Of a stretch of 27,867 bases of DNA, positions 14,981 to 22,826 are shown in pieces. The notes beneath the pieces were generated by a model that was not told the DNA's origin, made no database searches, and saw nothing but the letters and a program-made list of their open reading frames with translations. The position numbers and the translations under genes were made by a program. The stretch comes from CAZAGD01 sp964484485 (lineage in GTDB: Bacteria; Desulfobacterota; SM23-61), in the NCBI GenBank assembly GCA_964484485.1, contig CAZAGD010000172.1, positions 1 through 27,867 on the forward strand, in the 5' to 3' direction. Numbering within the stretch: the first letter of the stretch is position 1; each line of letters opens with the position of its first letter.

Positions 14981-16900
14981 TTGACCGAAGGCTTAGAACG
15001 GACAGAAATTGAATTTTCTCGCTATAAGTTCTTGCCTTTGCCAATAAAGGCAATTTTTATTTCCTTATCAATAGCGGGTTTATGTCTGGCAGTATTTTAT
15101 ATCTTCGCTTTCACTTTCAAAGGAAAAGCCTTACTCGATTATAGCTACTATTTTCTGATTATAGCCATATATTCGCCCTGCGCTTTCCTTATTCTGCCTG
15201 CCCATAAAGGAACCAAAGGAATTCCCTGGTATGACCTGATTTTAGCCATGTTGACCTTTGTAATTTGTATTTATTTCTTCTTTCACACAGAAGATATGGC
15301 TAGGGTTGGTTGGACTAATCCCACAAAACCTAATTTCGTTCTTGCCTTTATTCTTTGGGGTTTAATTTTAGAGGGAGGAAGGAGAATCGGTGGTATTGCC
15401 TACTTTTTTGTCTGCTTCCTTTTGGGGTTATATCCTCTTATTGCTCCCTACATGCCAGGAGTCTTCTGGGGTCACGGCTTGCCTTTTATCGCCAACGTCG
15501 GTTCAATGGTCTTCACCGAATCAGGATTGATGGGCCTCCCCTCGAAAGTTTTGGGAGAAATTCTCATCGGGTTTCTCTTTTTCGCCGGGGTTTTGATGGC
15601 ATCTGGAGCTGGCAGGTTCTTCCTAAATCTTGCCCTTGCTCTATGCGGAGGTTACCGGGGCGGGCCGGCTAAGGTAGCGGTTATATCGAGCGGTCTCTTC
15701 GGCAGTCTAAGCGGGAGCATCTTTGCGAACATTGTCGCCACCGGCTCGGTGACCATCCCGGCCATGAAACGTCTGGGATATCCATCTCATTATGCAGGCG
15801 CTATAGAGGCCTGTGCCTCCACTGGCGGGGTGCTCATGCCTCCGGTGATGGGTGCTGTCGCTTTTGTAATGTGCCAGTTATTGTCAATTTCTTATGCCAC
15901 AGTGATCGTTGCTGCCTTGATTCCGGCCATCCTTTATTACTTAGGATTGCTCATGCAAGTTGACGCGTATGCTGCCAAAGTAGGCCTAAAAGGCCTGCCC
16001 AAGAAGGATTTGCCTTCTTTACAAAAAACCTTTAAAGAAGGCTGGCATTTTATAACTGTTTTTCTTTTCTTAGTTTGGGGGCTCATTTACATGCGGTGGG
16101 AAGAGAAAGCCCCCTTTTATGCCGTGGTGGTCATGCTAATTCTTTCTTTTTTCAGAAAAGATACCATGATTACTCCCCAACGGCTAATCCAGATTCTTAT
16201 CCCGGTAGGCACTTTGATTTCTCAAACTGCGGCCATTATTTTACCGATCGGTTTCGTGGTAGCTGGTCTAACCATTACTGGCGTCTCGGGATCATTTTCG
16301 GCAGGGTTAGTTTACATGGGTGGAGGCAATGTATATATCACCCTCATTTTAGGAGTAATTGCCTGTTATTTGATGGGTATGATTGGCTTATCAATTGTGG
16401 CCTACATATTTTTAGCCATAACCTTGGCCCCCGAGGTGATAAAAATTGGGCAGCTAAACGTCCTTGCCGTCCATCTTTTCATTATATATTATTCCATGCT
16501 CGCCGGAATCACCCCTCCAGTGGCGGCGGCCGCTTTTTTAGGGGCAACCATTGCTGGGGCTAACCCCATGAAGACTTCCTTCCAAGCCATGCGCCTTGGT
16601 GTGGTGATTTATTTTATTCCTTTTTTCTTTGTCTTCAACCCCGCCATGGTAATGCAGAGTTCTATTTTAGAAACTCTTTATCATTTTCCTATTGCTTTTA
16701 TGGGCGTGGTCTTTCTTGCTGCAGGAATGGAGGGTTATCTTTTAAAAATTGGCATCCTCTCCTGGTGGGCCCGTCCGCTCCTGGTTACTGGGGGTATCCT
16801 TATTACTTTTCCCGAATGGAAGACCGATTTAATAGGAGCTCTTTTAGTAACTATACCTATCATAATCCACATTCTATGGAAAAAGCGGAGGTACGATTGA
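14981..16900 (+). CDS. TRAP transporter fused permease (DctQ-DctM type, TAXI partner)
   Basis: A 639-residue integral membrane protein with many hydrophobic segments. The first part corresponds to the 4-TM small subunit and the larger part to the DctM subunit. Conserved blocks are SGSIFANIVATGSVTIPAMKR, EACASTGGVLMPPVMGAVAF and YYSMLAGITPPVAAAAF. The TTG start follows a GGAAGG site. It imports the substrate bound by the TAXI receptor, driven by a sodium or proton gradient. It lies 146 bases after the receptor gene. The C-terminal block GMEGYLLKIGILSWWARPLL has a decayed relative at 27117-27263. Confidence 0.9.
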   Translation: MTEGLERTEIEFSRYKFLPLPIKAIFISLSIAGLCLAVFYIFAFTFKGKALLDYSYYFLIIAIYSPCAFLILPAHKGTKGIPWYDLILAMLTFVICIYFFFHTEDMARVGWTNPTKPNFVLAFILWGLILEGGRRIGGIAYFFVCFLLGLYPLIAPYMPGVFWGHGLPFIANVGSMVFTESGLMGLPSKVLGEILIGFLFFAGVLMASGAGRFFLNLALALCGGYRGGPAKVAVISSGLFGSLSGSIFANIVATGSVTIPAMKRLGYPSHYAGAIEACASTGGVLMPPVMGAVAFVMCQLLSISYATVIVAALIPAILYYLGLLMQVDAYAAKVGLKGLPKKDLPSLQKTFKEGWHFITVFLFLVWGLIYMRWEEKAPFYAVVVMLILSFFRKDTMITPQRLIQILIPVGTLISQTAAIILPIGFVVAGLTITGVSGSFSAGLVYMGGGNVYITLILGVIACYLMGMIGLSIVAYIFLAITLAPEVIKIGQLNVLAVHLFIIYYSMLAGITPPVAAAAFLGATIAGANPMKTSFQAMRLGVVIYFIPFFFVFNPAMVMQSSILETLYHFPIAFMGVVFLAAGMEGYLLKIGILSWWARPLLVTGGILITFPEWKTDLIGALLVTIPIIIHILWKKRRYD

Positions 16901-17190
16901 GAGGTATAGGATCATATTTTTAGAGAGTGTGCCATAATTAGCAAGATAGCTATTTTGGTCAACATCGCAGGGAAGAGTTAATATAGCATGGAGAACGAAG
17001 TTACCTGGAGGAGTCAAAAGAAATTTGCTTTTTATCTGCGCTGAGCAAGCAACCCCAATTAGAAGATTTCTAAATAATTAAATTTTATCTCTAAGCGAAA
17101 TATTAATAGTAATCCAAATTCTGGACTTAGATAAAAAGGGAACATCCATAAAATTATAAATTGGCGATAGAAATAGATTGTAATAAGCGG

Positions 17191-17318
17191 AATTCCTCCC
17201 GAGTCATCCCGAGGAAAGCCCGCATTGACTTGCCGGGCGCCCTCCGTTACTTTGTCATCCTTTACAGGCACAAGTGAACCGGGATTATAAGGCCTTCAGC
17301 TATTGGGCCGTGAGGTAA
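17191..17318 (+). pseudogene. Remnant of a REP-associated tyrosine transposase (RAYT, IS200-like)
   Basis: One frame reads RKARIDLPGALRYFVILYRHK and then stops at TGA 17275. This is very close to the usual RAYT start MPRKARIDAPGALHHIIVRG. After a frame change, NRDYKAFSYWAVR (17277-17315) recalls the following RxxIFxDDxDYxxFL block. Only the first ~30 residues of the family remain. The gene-free DNA on both sides (16901-17190, 17370-17553) shows nothing else I can identify. Confidence 0.5.
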
Positions 17319-17340
17319 GGTATTTTTATAAATTTATCTA

Positions 17341-17369
17341 TTGACACTTATATAAGGATTCTCTAAATT
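17341..17369 (+). promoter_or_regulatory. Probable promoter of the acyl-CoA dehydrogenase operon
   Basis: A perfect TTGACA (17341-17346), 17-base spacer and TAAATT (17364-17369). The leader would be about 255 nt and would include the palindrome at 17554. Confidence 0.55.
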
Positions 17370-17553
17370 AATACGGCAGAAAGATTAATAATAATTTTGG
17401 CCTATTAAAGGCAAGAATCCTTATTTTATTTAATTTGAACAGGCAACCAATACTCTGAGGATCTTCTTTTTTAAAACTTTTCAACAATTGCAAACCAAAT
17501 TTTTCAAAATAGTTCCTTTGAACTTCAAAATACAAAATATCCAGTATTCTTTG

Positions 17554-17570
17554 ATCTTGTTAAACAAGAT
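17554..17570. promoter_or_regulatory. Perfect palindrome, candidate operator
   Basis: ATCTTGTT-A-AACAAGAT: two perfect 8-bp half-sites around a single base, 61 bases before the acyl-CoA dehydrogenase ATG. Its size and symmetry are typical of TetR- or GntR-type operators, often found before acyl-CoA genes. No regulator gene is nearby. Confidence 0.5.
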
Positions 17571-17631
17571 TGAGTCGAGGATGGTTAGATGGAAAGTTTA
17601 TTTCAAAATTTATTTCAAGGAGGATTAATAA

Positions 17632-18771
17632 ATGAATTTTTGTCTCTCTGACGAACAAAAAATGATCCAGGAAATGGTAAGAAATTTCGCCCAAAATGAA
17701 GTAAAGCCAATAGCTGCGGAAATTGATCAAAAAGATGAATTTCCCTGGAAACTTTATAAACGCCTAGCTGAAATTGGTATTTTAGCCATGACTCTTCCGA
17801 AGCAATATGGTGGCTCAGATGCTGACACTATCAGCTGGTCTATTGTGCAAGAAGAACTGGCCAAGGCCTCGGCTGCGGTGGCAGATTCTCAATTATTAAC
17901 TAAACTAATGTCAGATATGATTCTGCGACATGGTACAGAAGAACAAAAAAATAAATATTTAAAAGCTCTGGGTAGCGGAGAGATAATCTGCGCTACTGGC
18001 ATGACTGAACCTGATGCCGGCTCAGATTTGAAATCTATTAAAACTTATGCGCGAAAAGATGGAGACTATTACATTATAAACGGAACCAAACGCTTTATGA
18101 CCTGTGGAGCCATCGTGGATTTAATAATTGCTTTGACTTACACTGATAAAAGTAAAGGAAGCAAAGGAATGAGTGCGATTATTGTGGAAATGGGCACACC
18201 TGGTTTTCTCCGCGGGAAAAAGGAAAATCTTATGGGCGTAAGAGGATTGGAGACTTCCGAGCTAATTTTTGAAGATTGCCGAGTTCCTCGGGAAAATCTT
18301 TTGGGAGAAGAAGGTCAAGGATTGAAAATTGCCCTTGGTTCTTTGGACATGGGCAGAATTGGGATTGGGTCCCAAGCTCTTGGTTTGGCCCAGGCGGCCA
18401 TGGAAGAAGCAATAAAATATGCCAAGCAAAGGGTAGCTTTTGGTCAGCCTATAGCGAATTTTCAAGCAATTCAATTTATGATTGCCGAAATGTCCATGCA
18501 AATTGAAGCCGCTAGGCTTATGTTACGCAAAGCGGCATTTTTAGCTGACCAGGGAACTCCATACTCCCGCGAAGCTGCTGAAGCTAAACTTTTTGCATCT
18601 GACTTAGTGGTAAGAGTGGCAACGGATGCTTTACAAATCCATGGAGCCTATGGGTATACAAAAGAATATCCCATTGAAAGGATCTACCGAGACGCCAAAG
18701 TTTATCAAATTTGGGAAGGGACCAGTCAGATTCAGCGGATGGTGATAGCGCGCCATTTACTTGGTAAATAA
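17632..18771 (+). CDS. Acyl-CoA dehydrogenase
   Basis: A 379-residue protein, standard length. It starts after AAGGAGG. Family signatures are ATGMTEPDAGSD (121-132), the FAD/acyl-binding QALGLAQAAMEEAIKYAKQR, RVAFGQPIANFQAIQF, QIHGAYGYTKEYPIER and YQIWEGTSQIQR with catalytic base E362. It alpha,beta-dehydrogenates an acyl-CoA, passing electrons to ETF. The E position is that of short-chain and butyryl types rather than isovaleryl. It is the first gene of the cluster with the CoA-transferase and MaoC hydratase. The chain length or branching of the substrate is not readable. Confidence 0.93.
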   Translation: MNFCLSDEQKMIQEMVRNFAQNEVKPIAAEIDQKDEFPWKLYKRLAEIGILAMTLPKQYGGSDADTISWSIVQEELAKASAAVADSQLLTKLMSDMILRHGTEEQKNKYLKALGSGEIICATGMTEPDAGSDLKSIKTYARKDGDYYIINGTKRFMTCGAIVDLIIALTYTDKSKGSKGMSAIIVEMGTPGFLRGKKENLMGVRGLETSELIFEDCRVPRENLLGEEGQGLKIALGSLDMGRIGIGSQALGLAQAAMEEAIKYAKQRVAFGQPIANFQAIQFMIAEMSMQIEAARLMLRKAAFLADQGTPYSREAAEAKLFASDLVVRVATDALQIHGAYGYTKEYPIERIYRDAKVYQIWEGTSQIQRMVIARHLLGK

Positions 18772-18786
18772 AAAAGAAAATAATAG

Positions 18787-18963
18787 ATGCCCACCATAAT
18801 AGAAACTGATGTCTTAGTAATCGGCGGAGGAAGGGCCGTCAGTGGAGCTGCTTTAGAGGGTAATTTGCAAGGATCAAAGGTAGTAATAGAAATTAAAGGA
18901 AAACATAGGCCAAAGATGCCCGTCATAAAAAAGGGCATTCGGAACCAATCCTGGCATCTTTAA
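18787..18963 (+). pseudogene. N-terminal remnant of an FAD-dependent flavoprotein (fumarate reductase/AprA-like)
   Basis: A 58-codon frame reads ETDVLVIGGGRAVSGAAL, then GSKVVIEIKG. This is the dinucleotide-binding start of flavoproteins, which normally reads DVLVIGGGxAGxxAAxxAxxxGxxVxxxEKG. Homology ends after about 38 residues, the second GxG position reads RAVSG, and the frame then stops. It sits between acyl-CoA dehydrogenase and CoA-transferase with only a weak ribosome site. It is best read as the leftover of a deleted oxidoreductase gene. Confidence 0.55.
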
Positions 18964-18988
18964 AATTGTTTAAAAAGGAGAAATTCAG

Positions 18989-20578
18989 ATGGTGGCTAAA
19001 TTAACAAAAGCTGAAGAAGCCGTTAAATTGGTGCAAAACGGTGATACAATTTCCATCTGTGGAATTTCTGGAGGGCTGACTCCTGAAAAAGTATTAGCCG
19101 CACTGGGGAAGCGTTTTTCTGAGACCGGTACGCCAAAAAATCTAACTCTAGTATTTCCCGTAGCCGTTGGCGATGGCTATGAAATTAAAGGTCTGGATCA
19201 TCTTGCCCAGGAGGGAATGATAAAAAGATTGATTGGCGGTTCTTATACTGTGGCTAGGTCTTCAGAGCCACCGCCCAAAATATATGAGATGATTGTTAAT
19301 AATAAAGTTGAAGCTTACAATTTTCCAATAGGGGTATTGATGCATCTTCATCGGGAAATCGCCGCCAAACGTCCTGGACTTATAACGGAGGTAGGAATAG
19401 GGACTTTTATTGATCCACGGATGGAGGGCGGAAAAATGAATGAAGCTACTAAAATTGATTTAGTGAAAATTATTGAAATCTCCGGAAAGAAGTATCTTTT
19501 TTTCCCATCTTTCCCCATAAATTGCGCTATTATTCGGGGAACTACGGCAGATGAGGATGGCAATATCACTATGGAGCATGAGTATTCCCTGTCCTCGGTG
19601 TTAGCGTTAGCTATGGCCGCCCATAATAGTGGCGGTAAAGTAATCGCTCAAGTGAAAAGGGTAGTTTCAAAAGGCACATTGCACCCTCAGATGGTAAAAG
19701 TTCCTGGAATAATGGTTGACGCTATCGTCGTTGATGAACAACAAAAACAAACTACTGGGATTGATTATGATCCTTCAGCAAGTGGCGAGATAAGGATCCC
19801 CTGGGGAAGCATAAAGCTCACCCCTTTGAATCAAATTGAAAAAATAATAGTTCGCAGAGCTCTTTTAGAATTTAAAAAAGATTTTGTCATCAACTTGGGC
19901 TTTGGATTACCTTCTCAAATACCTTATGTAGCATGGGAAGAGGGCGTATTTGATAAATTAACCTTTACCACGGAGCATGGATGCTATGGGGGATTCCCGT
20001 ATAGTGGAATTCAATTTGGCGGGGCTATTAATCCCTCGGCTCTTTTAGATTCCGTAAGTCAATTTGATTTTATAGATGGGGGAGGACCAGATGCTGTATG
20101 CCTGGCTTTTGCAGAAGTTGACCAAAATGGGAATGTAAATGTAACTAAACTAAAAGATTTTCCCCATGTCCTTGCTGGTGCAGGAGGTTTTATTGATCTC
20201 ATTCAGAATGCTAAAAAAATAGTTTTTTGCGGTACCCTCACTGCGGGGGGCTTAAAAATCGATATATCCAATGGGAAAATAGATATTGTCCAAGAAGGAA
20301 GATACCGCAAATTTGTAGAAAAAGTTCAACAAATTACCTTCAATGGACTGGATAAAAGAGAGATGGCGGATATCATCTATATCACGGAAAGGGCTGTATT
20401 TAATTTAAAAAAAGAAGGGATTGTTCTTACAGAAATTGCTCCCGGCATGGAGATTGGAAAGCATCTTGAACCGCATATTGGCTTTAAGCTAAAAATATCA
20501 CCTGATTTGAAAGAAATGGAGCCGATCCTATTCAAGCCTGAACCTATGGGAATAAAAAACTTTGATCAATGGAGGTAA
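18989..20578 (+). CDS. Acyl-CoA:carboxylate CoA-transferase (family I, Pct/YdiF type)
   Basis: A 529-residue fused alpha-beta enzyme. The alpha part has VQNGDTISICGISGGLTPE and AYNFPIGVLMHLHREIAAKRPGLITEVGIGTFIDPR. The beta part has INLGFGLPSQIPYVA, FTTEHGCYGGFP with catalytic glutamate E329 (propionate CoA-transferase has Glu324), and LTEIAPGMEIGKHLEPHIGF. It moves CoA between carboxylates through a glutamyl-CoA thioester. In this cluster it most likely activates the imported acid. It is preceded by AAGGAG; its stop is only three bases before the MaoC gene, which indicates one transcript. Confidence 0.92.
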   Translation: MVAKLTKAEEAVKLVQNGDTISICGISGGLTPEKVLAALGKRFSETGTPKNLTLVFPVAVGDGYEIKGLDHLAQEGMIKRLIGGSYTVARSSEPPPKIYEMIVNNKVEAYNFPIGVLMHLHREIAAKRPGLITEVGIGTFIDPRMEGGKMNEATKIDLVKIIEISGKKYLFFPSFPINCAIIRGTTADEDGNITMEHEYSLSSVLALAMAAHNSGGKVIAQVKRVVSKGTLHPQMVKVPGIMVDAIVVDEQQKQTTGIDYDPSASGEIRIPWGSIKLTPLNQIEKIIVRRALLEFKKDFVINLGFGLPSQIPYVAWEEGVFDKLTFTTEHGCYGGFPYSGIQFGGAINPSALLDSVSQFDFIDGGGPDAVCLAFAEVDQNGNVNVTKLKDFPHVLAGAGGFIDLIQNAKKIVFCGTLTAGGLKIDISNGKIDIVQEGRYRKFVEKVQQITFNGLDKREMADIIYITERAVFNLKKEGIVLTEIAPGMEIGKHLEPHIGFKLKISPDLKEMEPILFKPEPMGIKNFDQWR

Positions 20579-20581
20579 AAA

Positions 20582-21007
20582 ATGCCGGAGAATAAGGGAA
20601 TTACCAACTTAGAAATTGGTATGGTAGAGAGTTTCAGCAAGACAATTACTGAAGCAGACGTTTACGCTTTTGCTGGCATCACTGGTGATTTTTATGGAAT
20701 TCATGTAGATGAAGAATTTGCCAAAAAAACTCGTTACGGCACGAGAATCGCTCATGGGGCTCTTCTAGTAGGTTTCATATCTACGGTAATGGCTAAAATT
20801 AATAGTAAAATTCCTCCCCCAGGTGGAGTATCTTATCGTTATGATGTTACCTTTAAAGCACCGGTAAAATTTGGAGATACGATTAAAACTCAATTGGAGG
20901 TCATTGAAATAAATACAGAAAAAAAAGAAGTAATAATGGAAGCTTTGGCAACTAATCAACGAGGAGAAAAAGTGTTACAAGGCAAAACCTATCTTAAAAT
21001 AATATGA
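20582..21007 (+). CDS. MaoC-type (R)-specific enoyl-CoA hydratase
   Basis: A 141-residue single hot-dog domain. The hydratase-2 motif is complete: AGITGDFYGIHVDEEFA with D36 and H41 five residues apart, as in PhaJ, followed by GTRIAHGALLVGF. PhaJ usually has NPIH where this protein has YGIH, which could affect substrate choice. It adds water to trans-2-enoyl-CoA. The ATG follows GGAGG that overlaps the end of the CoA-transferase gene, so the two are tightly coupled. Confidence 0.9.
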   Translation: MPENKGITNLEIGMVESFSKTITEADVYAFAGITGDFYGIHVDEEFAKKTRYGTRIAHGALLVGFISTVMAKINSKIPPPGGVSYRYDVTFKAPVKFGDTIKTQLEVIEINTEKKEVIMEALATNQRGEKVLQGKTYLKII

Positions 21008-21016
21008 CAAAATAAA

Positions 21017-21048
21017 AAATTTCAGCCTCCACATAAAGGCTGAAATTT
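21017..21048 (+). other. Intercistronic hairpin between MaoC and DapA-family genes
   Basis: A perfect 12-bp stem, AAATTTCAGCCT (21017-21028) with AGGCTGAAATTT (21037-21048), and an eight-base loop. On the plus strand it is followed by A residues, not T, so it does not look like a terminator for the cluster. It may be a processing or stabilising structure. On the minus strand a T-rich tail follows, but no minus-strand gene ends here. Confidence 0.6.
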
Positions 21049-21071
21049 AAAAAACTCTATAAGGAGGGAAA

Positions 21072-21965
21072 ATGAATAAATCACTAAAGGGCGCCTTTGT
21101 GGTATTAGCTACCCCCATGAAGCCCGACCAAAGCATCGACGAAAAAGGCCTAAGAGAAAATATTAACTGGGTTATTGGGGAAGGAATTCATGGAATAATT
21201 ACCACGGGAAGTACGGGAGAATATGTTTCCTTAACAGAATACGAAAGAAAAAAGATTACAGAGATTGCGGCAGAAGAAATTGGGGGACGAGTTCCTTTTT
21301 GTGTAGGAGCTGGAGCAGAAACAACTCAGGATGCCATCATGTATACCAAATTCGCTAAAGAAGTAGGAGCGGATGCCGTTATGATTGCTCCATCATATTA
21401 TTGCCGTCCTAATGCCGAAGAAATTTACCATCATTACCAAAAGATTTCTGATGCCGTAGAAATACCTATTATGTTATACAATAACCCATTTACTACCAAA
21501 GTTGATATTTCAGTTGAAAATGTTTTACGTTTAAGCGAGATTTCAAATGTAAAATATATAAAGGAAAGTTCGGGAGATATTCGGCGGATTTCTATGTTGG
21601 TCCTCTTGGGTGAGGGTAAGATTATTCCCTTCGCTGGATTTGACGATTTACTTTTAGAATCCTATTTTATGGGGGCACAAGGGGGAGTCATCGTTGCGGC
21701 TAATATTTGTCCAAGAATGTGTGCCGATCTTTATGAATTGGCCGTAGTAAAGAAAGAATATGATAAAGCGAAGTCACTTTATTTTAAAATGCTCCCCCTA
21801 TTAAATTTAATTGAAGGGCCCATGGGAAAAATTGTTCAGATAGCCAAAAGAGGAGCAGAAATGTTGGGTCATGCAGGAGGTCCTTGCCGTAACCCTCGCT
21901 TGCCGCTAACAAAAGAAGAAGAAACTGTATTAAGAAAAATTTTAGAAAGAATGGAGTTAATTTGA
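21072..21965 (+). CDS. DapA/NAL-family aldolase, catalytically complete
   Basis: A 297-residue class I aldolase fold. It shows FVVLATPMKPDQSIDEKGL, IITTGSTGEYVSLTEYER with the GSTGE loop (46-50), MLYNNPF with Y136, and KYIKESSGD with Schiff-base lysine K164. The family includes dihydrodipicolinate synthase, N-acetylneuraminate lyase and several 2-keto-acid aldolases or dehydratases. A catabolic role is favoured here, because it is last in the CoA cluster and no lysine genes are present. The start is supported by AAGGAGG. The specific substrate cannot be read. Confidence 0.9.
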   Translation: MNKSLKGAFVVLATPMKPDQSIDEKGLRENINWVIGEGIHGIITTGSTGEYVSLTEYERKKITEIAAEEIGGRVPFCVGAGAETTQDAIMYTKFAKEVGADAVMIAPSYYCRPNAEEIYHHYQKISDAVEIPIMLYNNPFTTKVDISVENVLRLSEISNVKYIKESSGDIRRISMLVLLGEGKIIPFAGFDDLLLESYFMGAQGGVIVAANICPRMCADLYELAVVKKEYDKAKSLYFKMLPLLNLIEGPMGKIVQIAKRGAEMLGHAGGPCRNPRLPLTKEEETVLRKILERMELI

Positions 21966-22075
21966 GAGATTTCTACAAATATTTTAAGCCTTTTAATTAA
22001 TTTCTAATTTTTGCCGAGGAACATCGAGAAATTTAATAGAAGAAAAGTATTTCGGGACATTTGTAGCAATTTTTA

Positions 22076-22702
22076 TTAAATGCTTATCAAACTTTGAACT
22101 AATTTGACTGCACCGGGAGCATCTTTACCATAACCATCGGCACCGATTTTTTCAGCAAAATCTTGGGTTATAGGTGCTCCTCCAATAATTATCTTGACTG
22201 TGAGGCCTTGCCCTTTAATAAGAGAAACAGTCTTTTCCATAGCCACCATAGTTGTTGTTAGAAGAGCGCTTAAGCCGATTATGTCCGGACGGATGTTCTT
22301 GGCCGTGGTAATAAATGTTTGCGGATCTACATCAACACCCAAATCAATTACTTGGAAACCAGCCCCCTCCAACATCATCCCCACAAGATTTTTGCCTATA
22401 TCATGAAGATCTCCTTTTACTGTTCCCAGAACTATAGTTGCTTTTGGCTTAGCGCCCGCCGCTATTAGTCGGGGCCTAAGAATATTCAATGCCTTCTTGA
22501 CACATTGAGCCGCCATCATCATTTCGGGAAGGAACATTTCTCCTTGACTAAATTTTTGGCCTACTTCATTCAAGGGAGCAATGAGTCCATCGTTGAGAAG
22601 GGTCATTACATCATTTCCCTCATCTAATTCCTTTTGCATAAGATTCAATAAATTTGCTTCATTAAAATTCATCACGGCCTGATATATATCTATAACCGCC
22701 AT
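22076..22702 (-). CDS. Corrinoid (B12-binding) protein of a methyltransferase system
   Basis: A 208-residue protein. The N-terminal helical cap (about 1-85) has NDGLIAPLNEVGQKFSQGEMFLPEMM. The Rossmann B12 domain has GDLHDIGKN with the D98-x-H100-x-x-G103 lower-ligand motif, then GLSALLTTTM and IIIGGAPIT. It carries a methyl group on cobalt between a substrate methyltransferase and a second transferase, in the style of MtaC/MtbC/MttC. GGAGG precedes the ATG. It lies 124 bases downstream of the UroD-family gene on the same strand. Confidence 0.93.
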   Translation of the reverse strand: MAVIDIYQAVMNFNEANLLNLMQKELDEGNDVMTLLNDGLIAPLNEVGQKFSQGEMFLPEMMMAAQCVKKALNILRPRLIAAGAKPKATIVLGTVKGDLHDIGKNLVGMMLEGAGFQVIDLGVDVDPQTFITTAKNIRPDIIGLSALLTTTMVAMEKTVSLIKGQGLTVKIIIGGAPITQDFAEKIGADGYGKDAPGAVKLVQSLISI

Positions 22703-22826
22703 AATTCCTCCAGATGATTTCCGCCCCCCGTTCAGGGCTTAAATTTTTTTTCGATAAAAAATTCCCCTTGCTATCCATCCGCAACTAATGAGTTCTGGAA
22801 ATTAAGCATGATTTTACTGGGCCTAT

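Noticed and set aside
16075..16563. A 162-codon frame overlapping the TRAP permease
   Set aside because: Out-of-frame shadow, rich in His/Arg/Ser, inside a clearly real membrane protein gene.
21973..22066. CTACAAAT / ATTTGTAG inverted repeat between the convergent DapA-family and corrinoid genes
   Set aside because: The loop is nearly 80 bases and there is no clear T-tract; likely chance in AT-rich DNA.
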